DNA of 64,000 bases from Minwuiaceae bacterium (lineage in GTDB: Bacteria > Pseudomonadota > Alphaproteobacteria > Minwuiales > Minwuiaceae): assembly GCA_028278525.1 (NCBI GenBank), contig JANQEE010000069.1, positions 150,611 to 214,610 of the forward strand, given 5' to 3'. The notes beneath the pieces were generated by a model. It saw nothing but the letters and a program-made list of their open reading frames with translations. It was not told where the DNA came from and made no database searches. Position numbers and translations under genes: made by a program. This document shows positions 8,060-16,803 of this stretch, piece after piece. Position 1 is the first letter of the stretch. Each line of letters begins with the position of its first letter.

Positions 8060-8086
8060 GGCCCGGCGGCATCTCGCCGCCGGGCC
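8060..8086 (+). terminator. Hairpin after flp (partial terminator or mRNA stabiliser)
   Basis: A perfect 11-bp stem GGCCCGGCGGC / GCCGCCGGGCC with the loop atctc starts 10 bases after the flp stop. No T run follows, so full intrinsic termination is doubtful. It could protect the flp message or reduce read-through into cpaA. Confidence 0.6.
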
Positions 8087-8167
8087 GCCTCCCCGATCTA
8101 CTCCCCTCGCCGCGTTCCGACTTTCCACGACCATGCCACCTGACTGGCAATCCCGGTGTTTTCAGCT

Positions 8168-8668
8168 ATGGCCACGCCATTTGCGGTCCACTTCGCGTTA
8201 CTGATCGGCTTTATGGTCTTGTTATTGACTGCAGCCGCGGTCGATACGAAGGACTACCTCATACCGAACCGGCTTAGCGTGGCCATCGTGCTGCTGTATC
8301 CGGCGCATCTGCTGACATCACCGATACCAATCGACTGGCTTCTTTCAATCGGCGTTGCGGCCGCGACCCTGGCGGTGGGCTTTGCGCTCTTCGCCGGCAG
8401 ATTACTCGGCGGCGGCGACGCGAAACTCATGTCGGCGTGCGCCCTTTGGGCCGGCGGCGAATTTTTCGTCCCGTTCCTGCTGATCACAACGCTGAGTGGC
8501 GGCGCGCTTGCGTTCGCCATGTGGCTTAAAACCCGTTTCAACGTCGCCGCGGCCGAAGGCCCGGAGATGGACACGACCAAACCCCTTGAGGCAAGGCCAA
8601 TACCGTACGGCGTGGCGATCGCGATCGGTGGCGTGCATGTCGCGCTTAGCAAACTAGTAGGAGCCTGA
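8168..8668 (+). CDS. cpaA: Prepilin peptidase CpaA/TadV (A24 family)
   Basis: A 166-residue inner-membrane aspartyl protease of the short TadV/CpaA kind, without the cytoplasmic methyltransferase domain of PilD. The two catalytic aspartates are visible: the first in AAAVDTKDYLIPN (about residue 26) and the second in the GxGD-type motif LLGGGDAKL (about residue 82). Several hydrophobic helices surround them. It should cleave the Flp prepilin and the TadE-like pseudopilins after Gly. An in-frame GTG at 8156 is an alternative start; neither has a strong ribosome site. It lies directly after flp and four bases before cpaB. Confidence 0.9.
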   Translation: MATPFAVHFALLIGFMVLLLTAAAVDTKDYLIPNRLSVAIVLLYPAHLLTSPIPIDWLLSIGVAAATLAVGFALFAGRLLGGGDAKLMSACALWAGGEFFVPFLLITTLSGGALAFAMWLKTRFNVAAAEGPEMDTTKPLEARPIPYGVAIAIGGVHVALSKLVGA

Positions 8669-8672
8669 CCCC

Positions 8673-9551
8673 ATGAACCCGCGGACCATCATTCTCATCG
8701 TCGCCGCGCTACTGATCACCGGCGGTACGATTCTTTTGGCCCAATCGTGGTTGGAGGGACAGCGTCGGCAGGTCGCGGCGCCGGTCGAGAAAAAACAGGA
8801 ACTGACGATGGTTCTGGTCGCCGGACTGGACCTGCCATCCGGCATGTTCCTGAACCAGGAACATATCCGCTGGCAGGCCTGGCCGAATAAGGAAGTGCCC
8901 GAGACCTACTATGTCAAAGCGCAGACCGAGATGGAGGATCTGTTGGGCGCCGTGGTTCGCCGTGGCATCACAGCCGGCGAGCCGATCACCAGAGGCCGGT
9001 TGGTGAAGCCCGGGGAGCGCGGTTTCGTCGCTGCCGTCCTGCGGCCCGGCCATCGTGCCATTTCCGTGCCCATCAACGTTAAAACCGGTGTCGCCGGATT
9101 GGTGTTTCCGGGCGATCGTGTCGACCTGATCCTGAACCGGGCCATCACGGAGTCCGGCGAGGAGGAAACCGTCCAGCGCCGGGTCAGCGAGACCGTGCTG
9201 ACCAATGTTCGTGTGCTGGCGATCGATCAGCGACTAGGCGACCAAGGCGGCCGGCCCAAGCAGGGCAAGACGGCCACCCTGGAGGTGACGCCGAAGCTGG
9301 TCGAGTTCGTTTCTGTGGTGCAGCAACTGGGCGATATGTCGCTGAGCCTGCGCAGTCTGGCCAAGAACGAGGCCGAGCTAGGCATCCTGGCACGGTCCGG
9401 CGAGATCCTGGACGACCCCGATCCACGACGCGGCACGACCTACACATTCGACAGCCAGGTAAGCCGCGTCGCCACGCAACGCACCCAATCGAACCGCAAC
9501 CGCGTGCTGGTTACCCGCGGCGGCGAAACGAAGTCGGTTAGCTTTAAATGA
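8673..9551 (+). CDS. cpaB: Flp pilus assembly protein CpaB (RcpC)
   Basis: A 292-residue periplasmic protein anchored by one N-terminal helix (residues 5-24). It has an SAF domain (about residues 45-115, with ITAGEPITRGRL) and the RcpC/CpaB C-terminal domain (HRAISVPINVKTGVAGLVFPGDRVDLIL, about 127-155). CpaB is thought to assist the outer-membrane secretin CpaC. A taggag site precedes the ATG. Its stop overlaps the cpaC start by 4 bp (ATGA), so the two are coupled. Confidence 0.93.
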   Translation: MNPRTIILIVAALLITGGTILLAQSWLEGQRRQVAAPVEKKQELTMVLVAGLDLPSGMFLNQEHIRWQAWPNKEVPETYYVKAQTEMEDLLGAVVRRGITAGEPITRGRLVKPGERGFVAAVLRPGHRAISVPINVKTGVAGLVFPGDRVDLILNRAITESGEEETVQRRVSETVLTNVRVLAIDQRLGDQGGRPKQGKTATLEVTPKLVEFVSVVQQLGDMSLSLRSLAKNEAELGILARSGEILDDPDPRRGTTYTFDSQVSRVATQRTQSNRNRVLVTRGGETKSVSFK

Positions 9552-10969
9552 ACAGGCGAACGATCATGTGGCGAAGTTTGTTAGCGCTGGCCGCCGCCGC
9601 GGTCATCTCAACCTCCGGCATTCGGACGGCGAATGCCGCCGCGGAGGTCGTCGTCTCCTCTTCCGGCAGCCAGCTGGTCAACGTGGAGCTCAGCGAGGGC
9701 CAGCTCATTCGGCTGAGCCGGCCGGCGAGCGCGATGTTTGTCGCCAATGCCGAAATCGCGGACATCAACGTTAAGTCGCCGCGGCTGGTTTACGTATTCG
9801 GTAAGAAGCCTGGCCACACCACGCTTTACGCCTTGGATTCCAAGGACAACGTCGTTGCCAACATTAAGATCAAGGTCTCGCACAGCATCTCGGAGCTGAA
9901 CTCCGCGATCAGTCAAATCATTCCGGGCGCCCGGGTCAATGCAATGTCGGTCAACGGCGGCATCATGCTCAACGGCTCGGTCAGCAGCGCCGACGACGCG
10001 GAAAACCTGCTTAAGGTCGCCAGCCGTTTTCTGGGCGAAAACGAAGGCGTGATCAACCGCGTCGCCGTAACCGAGTCCAATCAGGTCAACCTGCGTGTCC
10101 GCATCGCCGAGGTCTCACGCGATGTGGTCAGGGAATTCGGCCTCAGCTGGGAAGGTTTCGCGGAGATCGGCGACTTTCTGTTCGGTATCGCGACCGGGAC
10201 CGACTTCGTCCCTGACGGGGTCACCAACGGGACCGCCTTTATCCGGCCGGAAGGCAATGCCTTCTTCGGCTCGTTCAACAACAGTTCGGTCAACGTCAAT
10301 ACGCTGATCGATTCCATGGCCGAGGACGGTTTGGTCAACCTGCTGGCGGAGCCGAACCTGACGGCGATTTCCGGCGAAACCGCGTCGTTCCTGGCGGGCG
10401 GCGAGTTTCCGATCCCGATGTCCCGTGAAGAAGACAGTATCGGTATCGAGTTCAAGGAATTCGGCGTCAGCCTGGCCTTCACGCCGACGGTGCTGGACGG
10501 CAACCGCATCAGCATGCGCGTCAAACCGGAAGTCAGCCAGCTGTCGAACAACGGTGCCATCGTCCTGAACGGTTTTCAGATCCCGGCCCTTACCACGCGT
10601 CGGACCGAGACCACGGTGGAGCTGGCGTCGGGCCAAAGCTTTGCGATCGCCGGCATGCTGCAGGATCGCGACGCACATGACATCAGCGAGGTGCCCGGCC
10701 TGTCCGAAGTGCCGATTCTGGGCCGCCTTTTCACCAGCGAGCGCTTCCAGCGCGAAGAAACGGAACTGGTCATCATCGTTACCCCCTACCTGGTGCGGCC
10801 GCAATCGCGGCGGCACCTGGTCCAGACACCGTCCGACGCACTCATCGAAGCGCCGCCGAAGACGACAATACAGGAAGCGAACAAGAACCTGCGCCAAGCG
10901 GTACCGCTTGCCGCCGCGAATAGCCTGCAGCCGGGCCTGGTCGGTCCCGCCGGGTTCTTGATCGAATGA
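9548..10969 (+). CDS. cpaC: Outer-membrane secretin CpaC (RcpA)
   Basis: A 473-residue secretin-family protein with a Sec signal peptide (cleavage near residue 28, NAAAEV). A pilus-associated N0-like domain and a BON-like segment (about 105-165) are followed by the secretin core (about 250-430), with the signature VPGLSEVPILGRLF near residue 385. It forms the outer-membrane ring through which the Flp pilus leaves the cell. It overlaps cpaB by 4 bp and the longest form of cpaD by 4 bp. Confidence 0.94.
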   Translation: MNRRTIMWRSLLALAAAAVISTSGIRTANAAAEVVVSSSGSQLVNVELSEGQLIRLSRPASAMFVANAEIADINVKSPRLVYVFGKKPGHTTLYALDSKDNVVANIKIKVSHSISELNSAISQIIPGARVNAMSVNGGIMLNGSVSSADDAENLLKVASRFLGENEGVINRVAVTESNQVNLRVRIAEVSRDVVREFGLSWEGFAEIGDFLFGIATGTDFVPDGVTNGTAFIRPEGNAFFGSFNNSSVNVNTLIDSMAEDGLVNLLAEPNLTAISGETASFLAGGEFPIPMSREEDSIGIEFKEFGVSLAFTPTVLDGNRISMRVKPEVSQLSNNGAIVLNGFQIPALTTRRTETTVELASGQSFAIAGMLQDRDAHDISEVPGLSEVPILGRLFTSERFQREETELVIIVTPYLVRPQSRRHLVQTPSDALIEAPPKTTIQEANKNLRQAVPLAAANSLQPGLVGPAGFLIE

Positions 10970-10980
10970 GGAGTTCAGAG

Positions 10981-11673
10981 ATGCCGCGCAGGACAAATCA
11001 CACCATCTTGACGGCCGGCGCCGTGGCGCTTGCCGCGATGGTCGTGTCCGGGTGTACGAAAGACTACAATCCCGTTACCCATATCGACAACACGATCCAT
11101 TACGGCGCCTGGCAACAAATGCCGTATCGGCAAAAGGCCACTGCCGAAACCCTGGCGCTTGAGCATCAGGTTTCGTTCGAAGCCGGTTCTGCGGGCTTGA
11201 GTCCGGTGGAGCAACTGCAACTTCAAGCCTTTCTGGAGCAACTGCGGGAAGGTGTCACCGAAAGGATAGAGGTGACCGCTCTGCTTGGCGCCGAGAACGA
11301 CGGGGTCGCCGCTAGTCGGCTGCGCACGCTGGCGGCCGAATTGGCCAGGTACGGCCTGGAGGCTAATGTTGCAACGTCCACCAGCCCCGCGCAAAGCGAC
11401 GCGGAGGCCGAGCAGGTTCGGATAACCATCCTGCACACGGTGGTAATGATTCCCGACTGCAGCGTCGAGCAACCGACGCGCAATAAGCGGCCGGATATCC
11501 AGATCGGCTGTACGACCGAGGCGAACCTGGCGACCATGGTCGCCGACCCGCACGATCTGGCTCAAGGCCGCGAATTCGGCCCGGGTGACGCAACGGTGCT
11601 CGGCGCCGGCGTCAGCCGTTACAAGAACGACAAGATCAAGACCCTGAAAGCCGAATCCACAGGGGCCAACTAG
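10981..11673 (+). CDS. cpaD: Pilus assembly lipoprotein CpaD
   Basis: A 230-residue lipoprotein with a lipobox Val-Val-Ser-Gly-Cys ending at C25. It matches the CpaD family: periplasmic, with a Gly/Asp/Asn-rich C-terminal stretch (DIQIGCTTEANLATMVADPHDLAQGR) typical of CpaD. It likely acts as a pilotin or partner of the CpaC secretin. The ATG at 10981 is preferred because gagg sits about 8 bases upstream; an ATG at 10966 overlapping the cpaC stop is also possible. Three bases separate its stop from cpaE. Confidence 0.9.
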   Translation: MPRRTNHTILTAGAVALAAMVVSGCTKDYNPVTHIDNTIHYGAWQQMPYRQKATAETLALEHQVSFEAGSAGLSPVEQLQLQAFLEQLREGVTERIEVTALLGAENDGVAASRLRTLAAELARYGLEANVATSTSPAQSDAEAEQVRITILHTVVMIPDCSVEQPTRNKRPDIQIGCTTEANLATMVADPHDLAQGREFGPGDATVLGAGVSRYKNDKIKTLKAESTGAN

Positions 11674-11675
11674 TC

Positions 11676-12917
11676 ATGAACGCGGTAACACAAGAAACGC
11701 TAACGGATGCGAACCTCAACACGTCCTCGGACTGCGTTGCGTTCGTCACCGACAACCAGACCTTCGGCGTCGTTCAGATGGTTTCCGAGCAGTATTTCGA
11801 AGCGCCGGCCATTCGCGACGGTTCGACCAAGGAAGTCATGGAACACATCGCGCATGCGTCGTCGCCCCGGGCGGTTATCGTCGACCTGTCGGACGTCAGC
11901 GAACCGCTGACCGATGTCCTGACACTGTCCAGCGCGCTTGGCGACAGCACATGCCTGATCGCGATCGGCACCGTCAACGACATCAATCTGTACCGCGACA
12001 TGATGGAAGCCGGCGTGTCCGACTATCTGGTGAAGCCGGTCACCGAGAAATCCCTGGCCATGGCGTTCGAGCATATGCACACGCCGGAGCCGGAGCAGAA
12101 CCAGGCCAAGCCTGAACGGACGCAGCGCGTCGTCGTGGTCGGCGCCCGCGGCGGCGTCGGCTCGTCGGCGGTGGCGGTCACCCTCGCCTGGTTGTTGGCG
12201 GAGGAGCAACAACGCCGAACGGCGCTGGTCGATCTGGACCTCGAATTCGGCACCGTCGCCCTGTCGCTGGACCTGGAGCCGACGCACGGCCTGCGCGAGG
12301 CCCTGGAAAATCCGTCGCGCCTGGACAGCCTGTTCATTTCCAGCGCGATCGCCAAGGTCAACGACAGACTGTCGGTCCTGGCGACGGAAGAGACGATGAC
12401 CGGTGACGTCGAGTTCAATCCGTCGGCAATCGAGATCCTGTTCGACACATTGGCGCGCAACAACGACTCGATCATCATCGACCTGCCGCGCGCGGCGGTC
12501 GGGTTCCGTCACCGCGTCCTGAAAGCGGCAACGCACGTCGTCCTGGTCACGGATCTTACGCTGGCCTCCCTCAGGGACGCGATCCGTATCCTTTCGATGA
12601 TCGACGAGAGTGCGCCGAACACGCCGGTGACCGTCGTCGCCAATCGGGCCGGCCGCAAGGACGACGCGATGTCGAAAGGCGATTTTCAGAAAACCCTGGG
12701 CCGGAAGGTCGACCACGTTGTCGCCGAAGACCGCAGGGCTCTGAAACAAGCCGCGGACAGCGGCAAGCCGCTGCCGGTTTCGGCCAAGTCGAGCAAGGTC
12801 GTCGGAACGGTTCGCGAAATCGCGAAGAAGCTGTCTCCCGGCAAAGGCGCACCGAATAAGGCGAATGGGAAAACGTCTGGCCTGACCGGCTGGATGAAAC
12901 GAGGCAAGAAAGAATGA
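11676..12917 (+). CDS. cpaE: CpaE/TadZ pilus localisation ATPase-like protein
   Basis: A 413-residue protein with an atypical receiver-like N-terminal domain (about residues 20-135) and a ParA/MinD-like domain (from about 150). The Walker A loop is GARGGVGSS (156-164): it lacks both the signature Lys and the P-loop Lys of true ParA ATPases, as often seen in TadZ/CpaE. DLDLEFG (about 186-192) is the following strand motif. CpaE/TadZ places the Tad machine at its cellular site and binds CpaF. The C terminus is basic and Gly/Lys-rich. It overlaps cpaF by 4 bp. Confidence 0.93.
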   Translation: MNAVTQETLTDANLNTSSDCVAFVTDNQTFGVVQMVSEQYFEAPAIRDGSTKEVMEHIAHASSPRAVIVDLSDVSEPLTDVLTLSSALGDSTCLIAIGTVNDINLYRDMMEAGVSDYLVKPVTEKSLAMAFEHMHTPEPEQNQAKPERTQRVVVVGARGGVGSSAVAVTLAWLLAEEQQRRTALVDLDLEFGTVALSLDLEPTHGLREALENPSRLDSLFISSAIAKVNDRLSVLATEETMTGDVEFNPSAIEILFDTLARNNDSIIIDLPRAAVGFRHRVLKAATHVVLVTDLTLASLRDAIRILSMIDESAPNTPVTVVANRAGRKDDAMSKGDFQKTLGRKVDHVVAEDRRALKQAADSGKPLPVSAKSSKVVGTVREIAKKLSPGKGAPNKANGKTSGLTGWMKRGKKE

Positions 12918-14659
12918 GCGATACTGCGGATAAGCCGCAGGTCATCCCGTTCTCTCGCCAAGGCGAAACCCCGAAGGAATGGGATGACCGTCCGGCATAC
13001 CTGGCTCCGTTTAGAGAGCGACTGCAACCGGTCGTTCTGAACGCGCTTGCCAGCGAGGATCTCTCGTCCTGGAATCGTCGCGACCTCTCGGTGAAGATCG
13101 GCGAGATCGTCGCGGAGCAGCTGGAAGGGCGGCAACACGGCCTCAACCTGGTGGACCAGCGAAATCTGGTCACCGACATGATGAGCTGGCTTACGCTGTG
13201 CGTGCCCGAACTGTCCGGACAACCGGCCGACGGTGCGCCCAAAGGAGGCGGCAGTCCGCAGCAAGCAAGGTCCGGCGAGGCCCCGGAAAGCAAAAAGCCC
13301 GAAACGACCGACCAGAAGGCCGAGGCGCCTGCAAAGCAGGAAGCCGCCGGCCCGGAAGTTCAGTACGTTCAAAAAGCCTCGAAGCCGACCCAAACACCGA
13401 CACGCGCAAAGGCGGAGGAAGCCAAGCAGCGTGTCGAGCCGATCGTTTTCGAGCGAATGGACGTCTCGGCCGCATCACGCCTCAGCCGCGAGGAGATGCT
13501 GGATCAGGTTACCGAAATCGTTCAGGAGATTCTGGACGAACAGCAGATCCGGCTGAACATGCAAGAGCAGCGGGAACTGGTCGACCTGCTGCTCGACGAC
13601 ATGCTGGGTCTCGGACCGCTGGAACCCTTGCTCGCGGACGAGGCCGTCACCGATATCATGGTCAACGGGCCGTACCAGATCTACGTCGAACGGGGCGGCA
13701 AGCTGGAACTGACTGACGTCCGGTTCCGCGACAACGCGCACGTCATGAACATCGCGCAGCGGATCGTCAGCGCCGTGGGCCGCCGCATCGACGAAAAAAT
13801 GCCTCTGGTCGACGCCCGTCTTGCCGACGGCAGCCGCGTCAACATCATCATTCCGCCGTTGGCAATCGACGGTGGCTCGATCTCGATACGTAAGTTCGCC
13901 AAGCAATCGATCACGCTGGACGTGATGGCACGGCAGAAGAACATCTCGGAAGCGATGGCCACCGTGCTGAAAATCGCGTCGCGATCCCAGCTCAATATCC
14001 TGATCTCCGGCGGTACCGGCTCGGGTAAGACCACCCTGCTGAACGCTTTGTCGCAGTTGATCGACATCGGCGAACGCATCGTCACCATCGAGGACGCAGC
14101 GGAACTGCAACTGCAGCAGCCGCACGTGGTCCGGCTGGAAACGCGCCCCGCCAACCTGGAAGGCGACGGCGAGATCAACATGCGCGACCTGGTCAAGAAC
14201 GCGCTGCGTATGCGCCCTGACCGGATCATCCTGGGTGAGGTTCGCGGCTCCGAAGCGGTCGACATGCTACAGGCCATGAATACCGGCCACGAAGGCTCGC
14301 TGGGCACGATCCACGCCAACCGGCCGCGCGAAGCGCTGACCAGGCTCGAGAACATGATTGGCATGGCCGGCATTAACCTCCCGGCGAAGGCGGTCAGAAC
14401 GCAGATCGCCTCGGCGCTGGACCTGATCGTTCAGGTCTCGCGTATGCGCGACGGTGTCCGCCGCGTAACCAACGTTACCGAAGTCGTCGGCATGGAAGGT
14501 GACATCATCACCACGCAGGACTTGTTCAGCTTCGAGTTCGAAGGCGAAGACCACGACGGCAACCTGTTCGGCACGTTCAAGTCGAGCGGCCTGCGGCCGG
14601 CATTCACGGCCAAGGCGTCGTATTTCGGACTCGAGCGATCGTTGCTGGAGGCGATCTGA
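12914..14659 (+). CDS. cpaF: Pilus assembly/retraction ATPase CpaF (TadA)
   Basis: A 581-residue secretion ATPase of the VirB11/TadA class. Walker A GGTGSGKT is at 366-373, Walker B around RIILGEVRG (438-445), and the His box includes GHEGSLGTIHAN (458-469). The usual N-terminal helical module (about 187-235) precedes the catalytic part. A second, similar helical module lies upstream at about residues 46-95, joined by a Pro/Ala/Lys/Glu-rich linker (about 103-175). In an ungapped 23-residue comparison (64-86 with 201-223), 12 positions are identical. Typical CpaF proteins are near 450-500 residues, so the extra module explains the length. It powers Flp pilus extension and retraction. Confidence 0.95.
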   Translation: MSDTADKPQVIPFSRQGETPKEWDDRPAYLAPFRERLQPVVLNALASEDLSSWNRRDLSVKIGEIVAEQLEGRQHGLNLVDQRNLVTDMMSWLTLCVPELSGQPADGAPKGGGSPQQARSGEAPESKKPETTDQKAEAPAKQEAAGPEVQYVQKASKPTQTPTRAKAEEAKQRVEPIVFERMDVSAASRLSREEMLDQVTEIVQEILDEQQIRLNMQEQRELVDLLLDDMLGLGPLEPLLADEAVTDIMVNGPYQIYVERGGKLELTDVRFRDNAHVMNIAQRIVSAVGRRIDEKMPLVDARLADGSRVNIIIPPLAIDGGSISIRKFAKQSITLDVMARQKNISEAMATVLKIASRSQLNILISGGTGSGKTTLLNALSQLIDIGERIVTIEDAAELQLQQPHVVRLETRPANLEGDGEINMRDLVKNALRMRPDRIILGEVRGSEAVDMLQAMNTGHEGSLGTIHANRPREALTRLENMIGMAGINLPAKAVRTQIASALDLIVQVSRMRDGVRRVTNVTEVVGMEGDIITTQDLFSFEFEGEDHDGNLFGTFKSSGLRPAFTAKASYFGLERSLLEAI

Positions 14660-15675
14660 TGGAAAGCCTGCAGAACCTCATGGCCGGCGAAGACGGCACC
14701 AACCTGCTGATTATCGGCATTGCCGGAATGATCGGAATGCTGTTCGTGGTCATCGGCATGCTCGCCCTGGACAGCAGCGACAGGCGCAAGACGAGCCGTC
14801 GGGTCCAGCGCGTCAAGAATGCCGGCAAGCGCAATCCCACTGCAGCCGATGCCGTCAATATCAGGCGTTCAACGGCATTCAGCACCAACAAAGTGCTGGA
14901 CGAGATGATCCGGCGGTTGCTGCCGCAGCCTGAGAATCTGCGCACCAAACTGACGCGAACAGGCCTGCGCATCACGCTCGGCAAGTATCTCGCCGCGAAC
15001 CTGGTGATTGCGGTTTTGGCGTTCCTCGGGTTCAGGACCATGCCATTCATCCCGACAGCCGGCGTTGTGCTGTTGGCGATCTTTCTGGGCGCCGGCCTGC
15101 CGTACTTGGCGATCACGTTCCTCGCCAACCGGCGGCGCAACAAGTTCATCGCCAACTTCCCCGAGGCAATCGACCTGATGGTCCGCGGTCTGAAATCGGG
15201 CCTCCCGATTACCGAAACCATCAAGGTCCTGGGACACGAGATGGACGATCCGATCAGCACCGAGTTCCAGACGGTAACCGACGCGATCAAGTTCGGCAAA
15301 AAAATGGACGACGCACTCTGGGACATGTCCAACCGCCTGGACGTCGCCGAGTTCAACTTCTTTACCGTCACCCTGGCTATTCAAAGCGAGACCGGCGGTA
15401 ACCTGGCGGAAACGCTGGAAAACCTGTCCGACGTGTTAAGGCGGCGGCGCCAAATGAAACTCAAGATCAAGGCCCTGGCCGCCGAGCCGAAGTCCAGTGC
15501 GTACATCATCGGCTCTCTGCCGTTCATTATGTTCGCGCTGATTTACATGATGAATAACGGCTACGTCATGAAGCTGTTTACCGACCCGCGCGGTTGGATG
15601 GCCCTGGCGGTCGGCGGCGGCATGTTCCTGACCGGCATCGCGGTTATGGTTCGTATGGTGAGGTTCGAGATATGA
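14659..15675 (+). CDS. tadB: Flp pilus platform protein TadB
   Basis: A 338-residue inner-membrane protein of the GspF/PilC-like type II secretion platform family. There is an N-terminal helix (about 15-35), a hydrophobic pair (about 110-150), a cytoplasmic four-helix F-domain (FPEAIDLMVRGLKSGLPITE... near 170-270) and C-terminal helices. With TadC it forms the membrane platform driven by CpaF. Its start overlaps the last base of the cpaF stop, and its stop overlaps tadC by 4 bp. Confidence 0.93.
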   Translation: MESLQNLMAGEDGTNLLIIGIAGMIGMLFVVIGMLALDSSDRRKTSRRVQRVKNAGKRNPTAADAVNIRRSTAFSTNKVLDEMIRRLLPQPENLRTKLTRTGLRITLGKYLAANLVIAVLAFLGFRTMPFIPTAGVVLLAIFLGAGLPYLAITFLANRRRNKFIANFPEAIDLMVRGLKSGLPITETIKVLGHEMDDPISTEFQTVTDAIKFGKKMDDALWDMSNRLDVAEFNFFTVTLAIQSETGGNLAETLENLSDVLRRRRQMKLKIKALAAEPKSSAYIIGSLPFIMFALIYMMNNGYVMKLFTDPRGWMALAVGGGMFLTGIAVMVRMVRFEI

Positions 15676-16649
15676 CGATCGAAGACCTCATACCGTTCGG
15701 GCTGAACCCCGAGGACATCATCGTCATCATGGCGGGCTGCTCCGCGTTCCTGACGCTTGCCGCGATCTGGGCGGGGCTGCTGAACCAAACGCCGGCGACG
15801 CGCAGGATAAAAGAGATTGCCGAACGGCGGGACGCCTTGCGTGCAGGTATTCTGGGCCCGCGGCAGCGGCGCGAACGGCTGCAGCCGACGCCGACGATGC
15901 GTCAGGTCGTTACCAAGCTGAACCTGCTGCGCCACGAACAGGCAGAAAAATACGCCCAAAAGCTGGCTCAAGCTGGTTGGCGGTCGAAGGACGCCCTGGT
16001 CCGCTTCCTGTTCTTGAAACTGGTCGTGCCGCCGGTCTTCGGCATCTTCGTCCTGGTCATGGTCTACGGGTTCGATGCCTACGACCTGGAGCCCATGGCC
16101 AAACCCATGGCGGCGATGATCGCCGTGATGATCGGGTTCTACGGGCCTGACATCCTCGTCAAGAACATGGTCTCCAAGCGCGCCGAGAAGATCCGCAAGT
16201 CGTTGCCGGACGCCATGGACCTGATGGTTATATGTGCGGAGGCAGGCCTTAGCCTGGACGCCACCTTGAAGCGCGTGTCCGACGAGATGGCCGTCGCGGC
16301 GCCGGAGATTTCGGACGAACTGGCCTTGACGGCGCTGGAGCTCGGTTTCCTTCCCGAGCGGCGCAAAGCCCTGGAAAACCTTGCCGCCCGCATCGATCTG
16401 CCGGGCGTTCGCGGACTGGTCACCACGCTGCTTCAGGCCGAGAAGTACGGCACGCCGCTGGCCAATTCATTGCGCGTGCTGTCATCGGAGTTCCGCGAGG
16501 AGCGGATGATGAAGGCAGAAGAAAAAGCGGCCCGCCTGCCGGCTCTGCTCACGGTTCCGATGATCATATTCATCCTGCCGCCTCTGTTCGTCGTCTTGAT
16601 CGGCCCCGCGGTTATCAGGGCAATCGACGGCTTCAGCGGCGTTATGTAA
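15672..16649 (+). CDS. tadC: Flp pilus platform protein TadC
   Basis: A 325-residue paralogue of TadB with the same type II secretion F-domain (LPDAMDLMVICAEAGLSLD, about residues 177-195) flanked by transmembrane helices near residues 17-38, 120-155 and 295-318. It partners TadB in the inner-membrane platform. The ATG at 15672 forms ATGA with the tadB stop. A longer frame reaching back into tadB is rejected because it would encode an Arg/Gly-rich tail. A 16-bp hairpin lies about 70 bases after its stop. Confidence 0.92.
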   Translation: MTIEDLIPFGLNPEDIIVIMAGCSAFLTLAAIWAGLLNQTPATRRIKEIAERRDALRAGILGPRQRRERLQPTPTMRQVVTKLNLLRHEQAEKYAQKLAQAGWRSKDALVRFLFLKLVVPPVFGIFVLVMVYGFDAYDLEPMAKPMAAMIAVMIGFYGPDILVKNMVSKRAEKIRKSLPDAMDLMVICAEAGLSLDATLKRVSDEMAVAAPEISDELALTALELGFLPERRKALENLAARIDLPGVRGLVTTLLQAEKYGTPLANSLRVLSSEFREERMMKAEEKAARLPALLTVPMIIFILPPLFVVLIGPAVIRAIDGFSGVM

Positions 16650-16717
16650 AGGGCCGGCATCATGCAGGGATTGAACAGGCACTTTGTAGCGGTTGTCGCA
16701 CATGCATACGCGTACCA

Positions 16718-16765
16718 CCGCGCCGCCGCCGACTTGTTGCGGGAGGCAGGTCGGCGGCGGCGCGG
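16718..16765 (+). terminator. Large hairpin between tadC and tadE
   Basis: A perfect 16-bp GC-rich stem (16718-16733 with 16750-16765) encloses a 16-base loop containing a gggagg motif. Only a broken T-rich stretch (gggtttacttt) follows, so it could be a weak terminator after tadC, an attenuator, or a message-processing site in front of tadE. Confidence 0.6.
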
Positions 16766-16803
16766 CGGGTTTACTTTCCACTTCGAGAACGGAGGGTAAA
16801 AAA

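Noticed and set aside
16693..16803. Longer N terminus for the TadE-like protein
   Set aside because: It would translate the large hairpin and add a low-complexity Pro/Cys segment. The ATG at 16804 has a good ribosome site and gives a normal leader.
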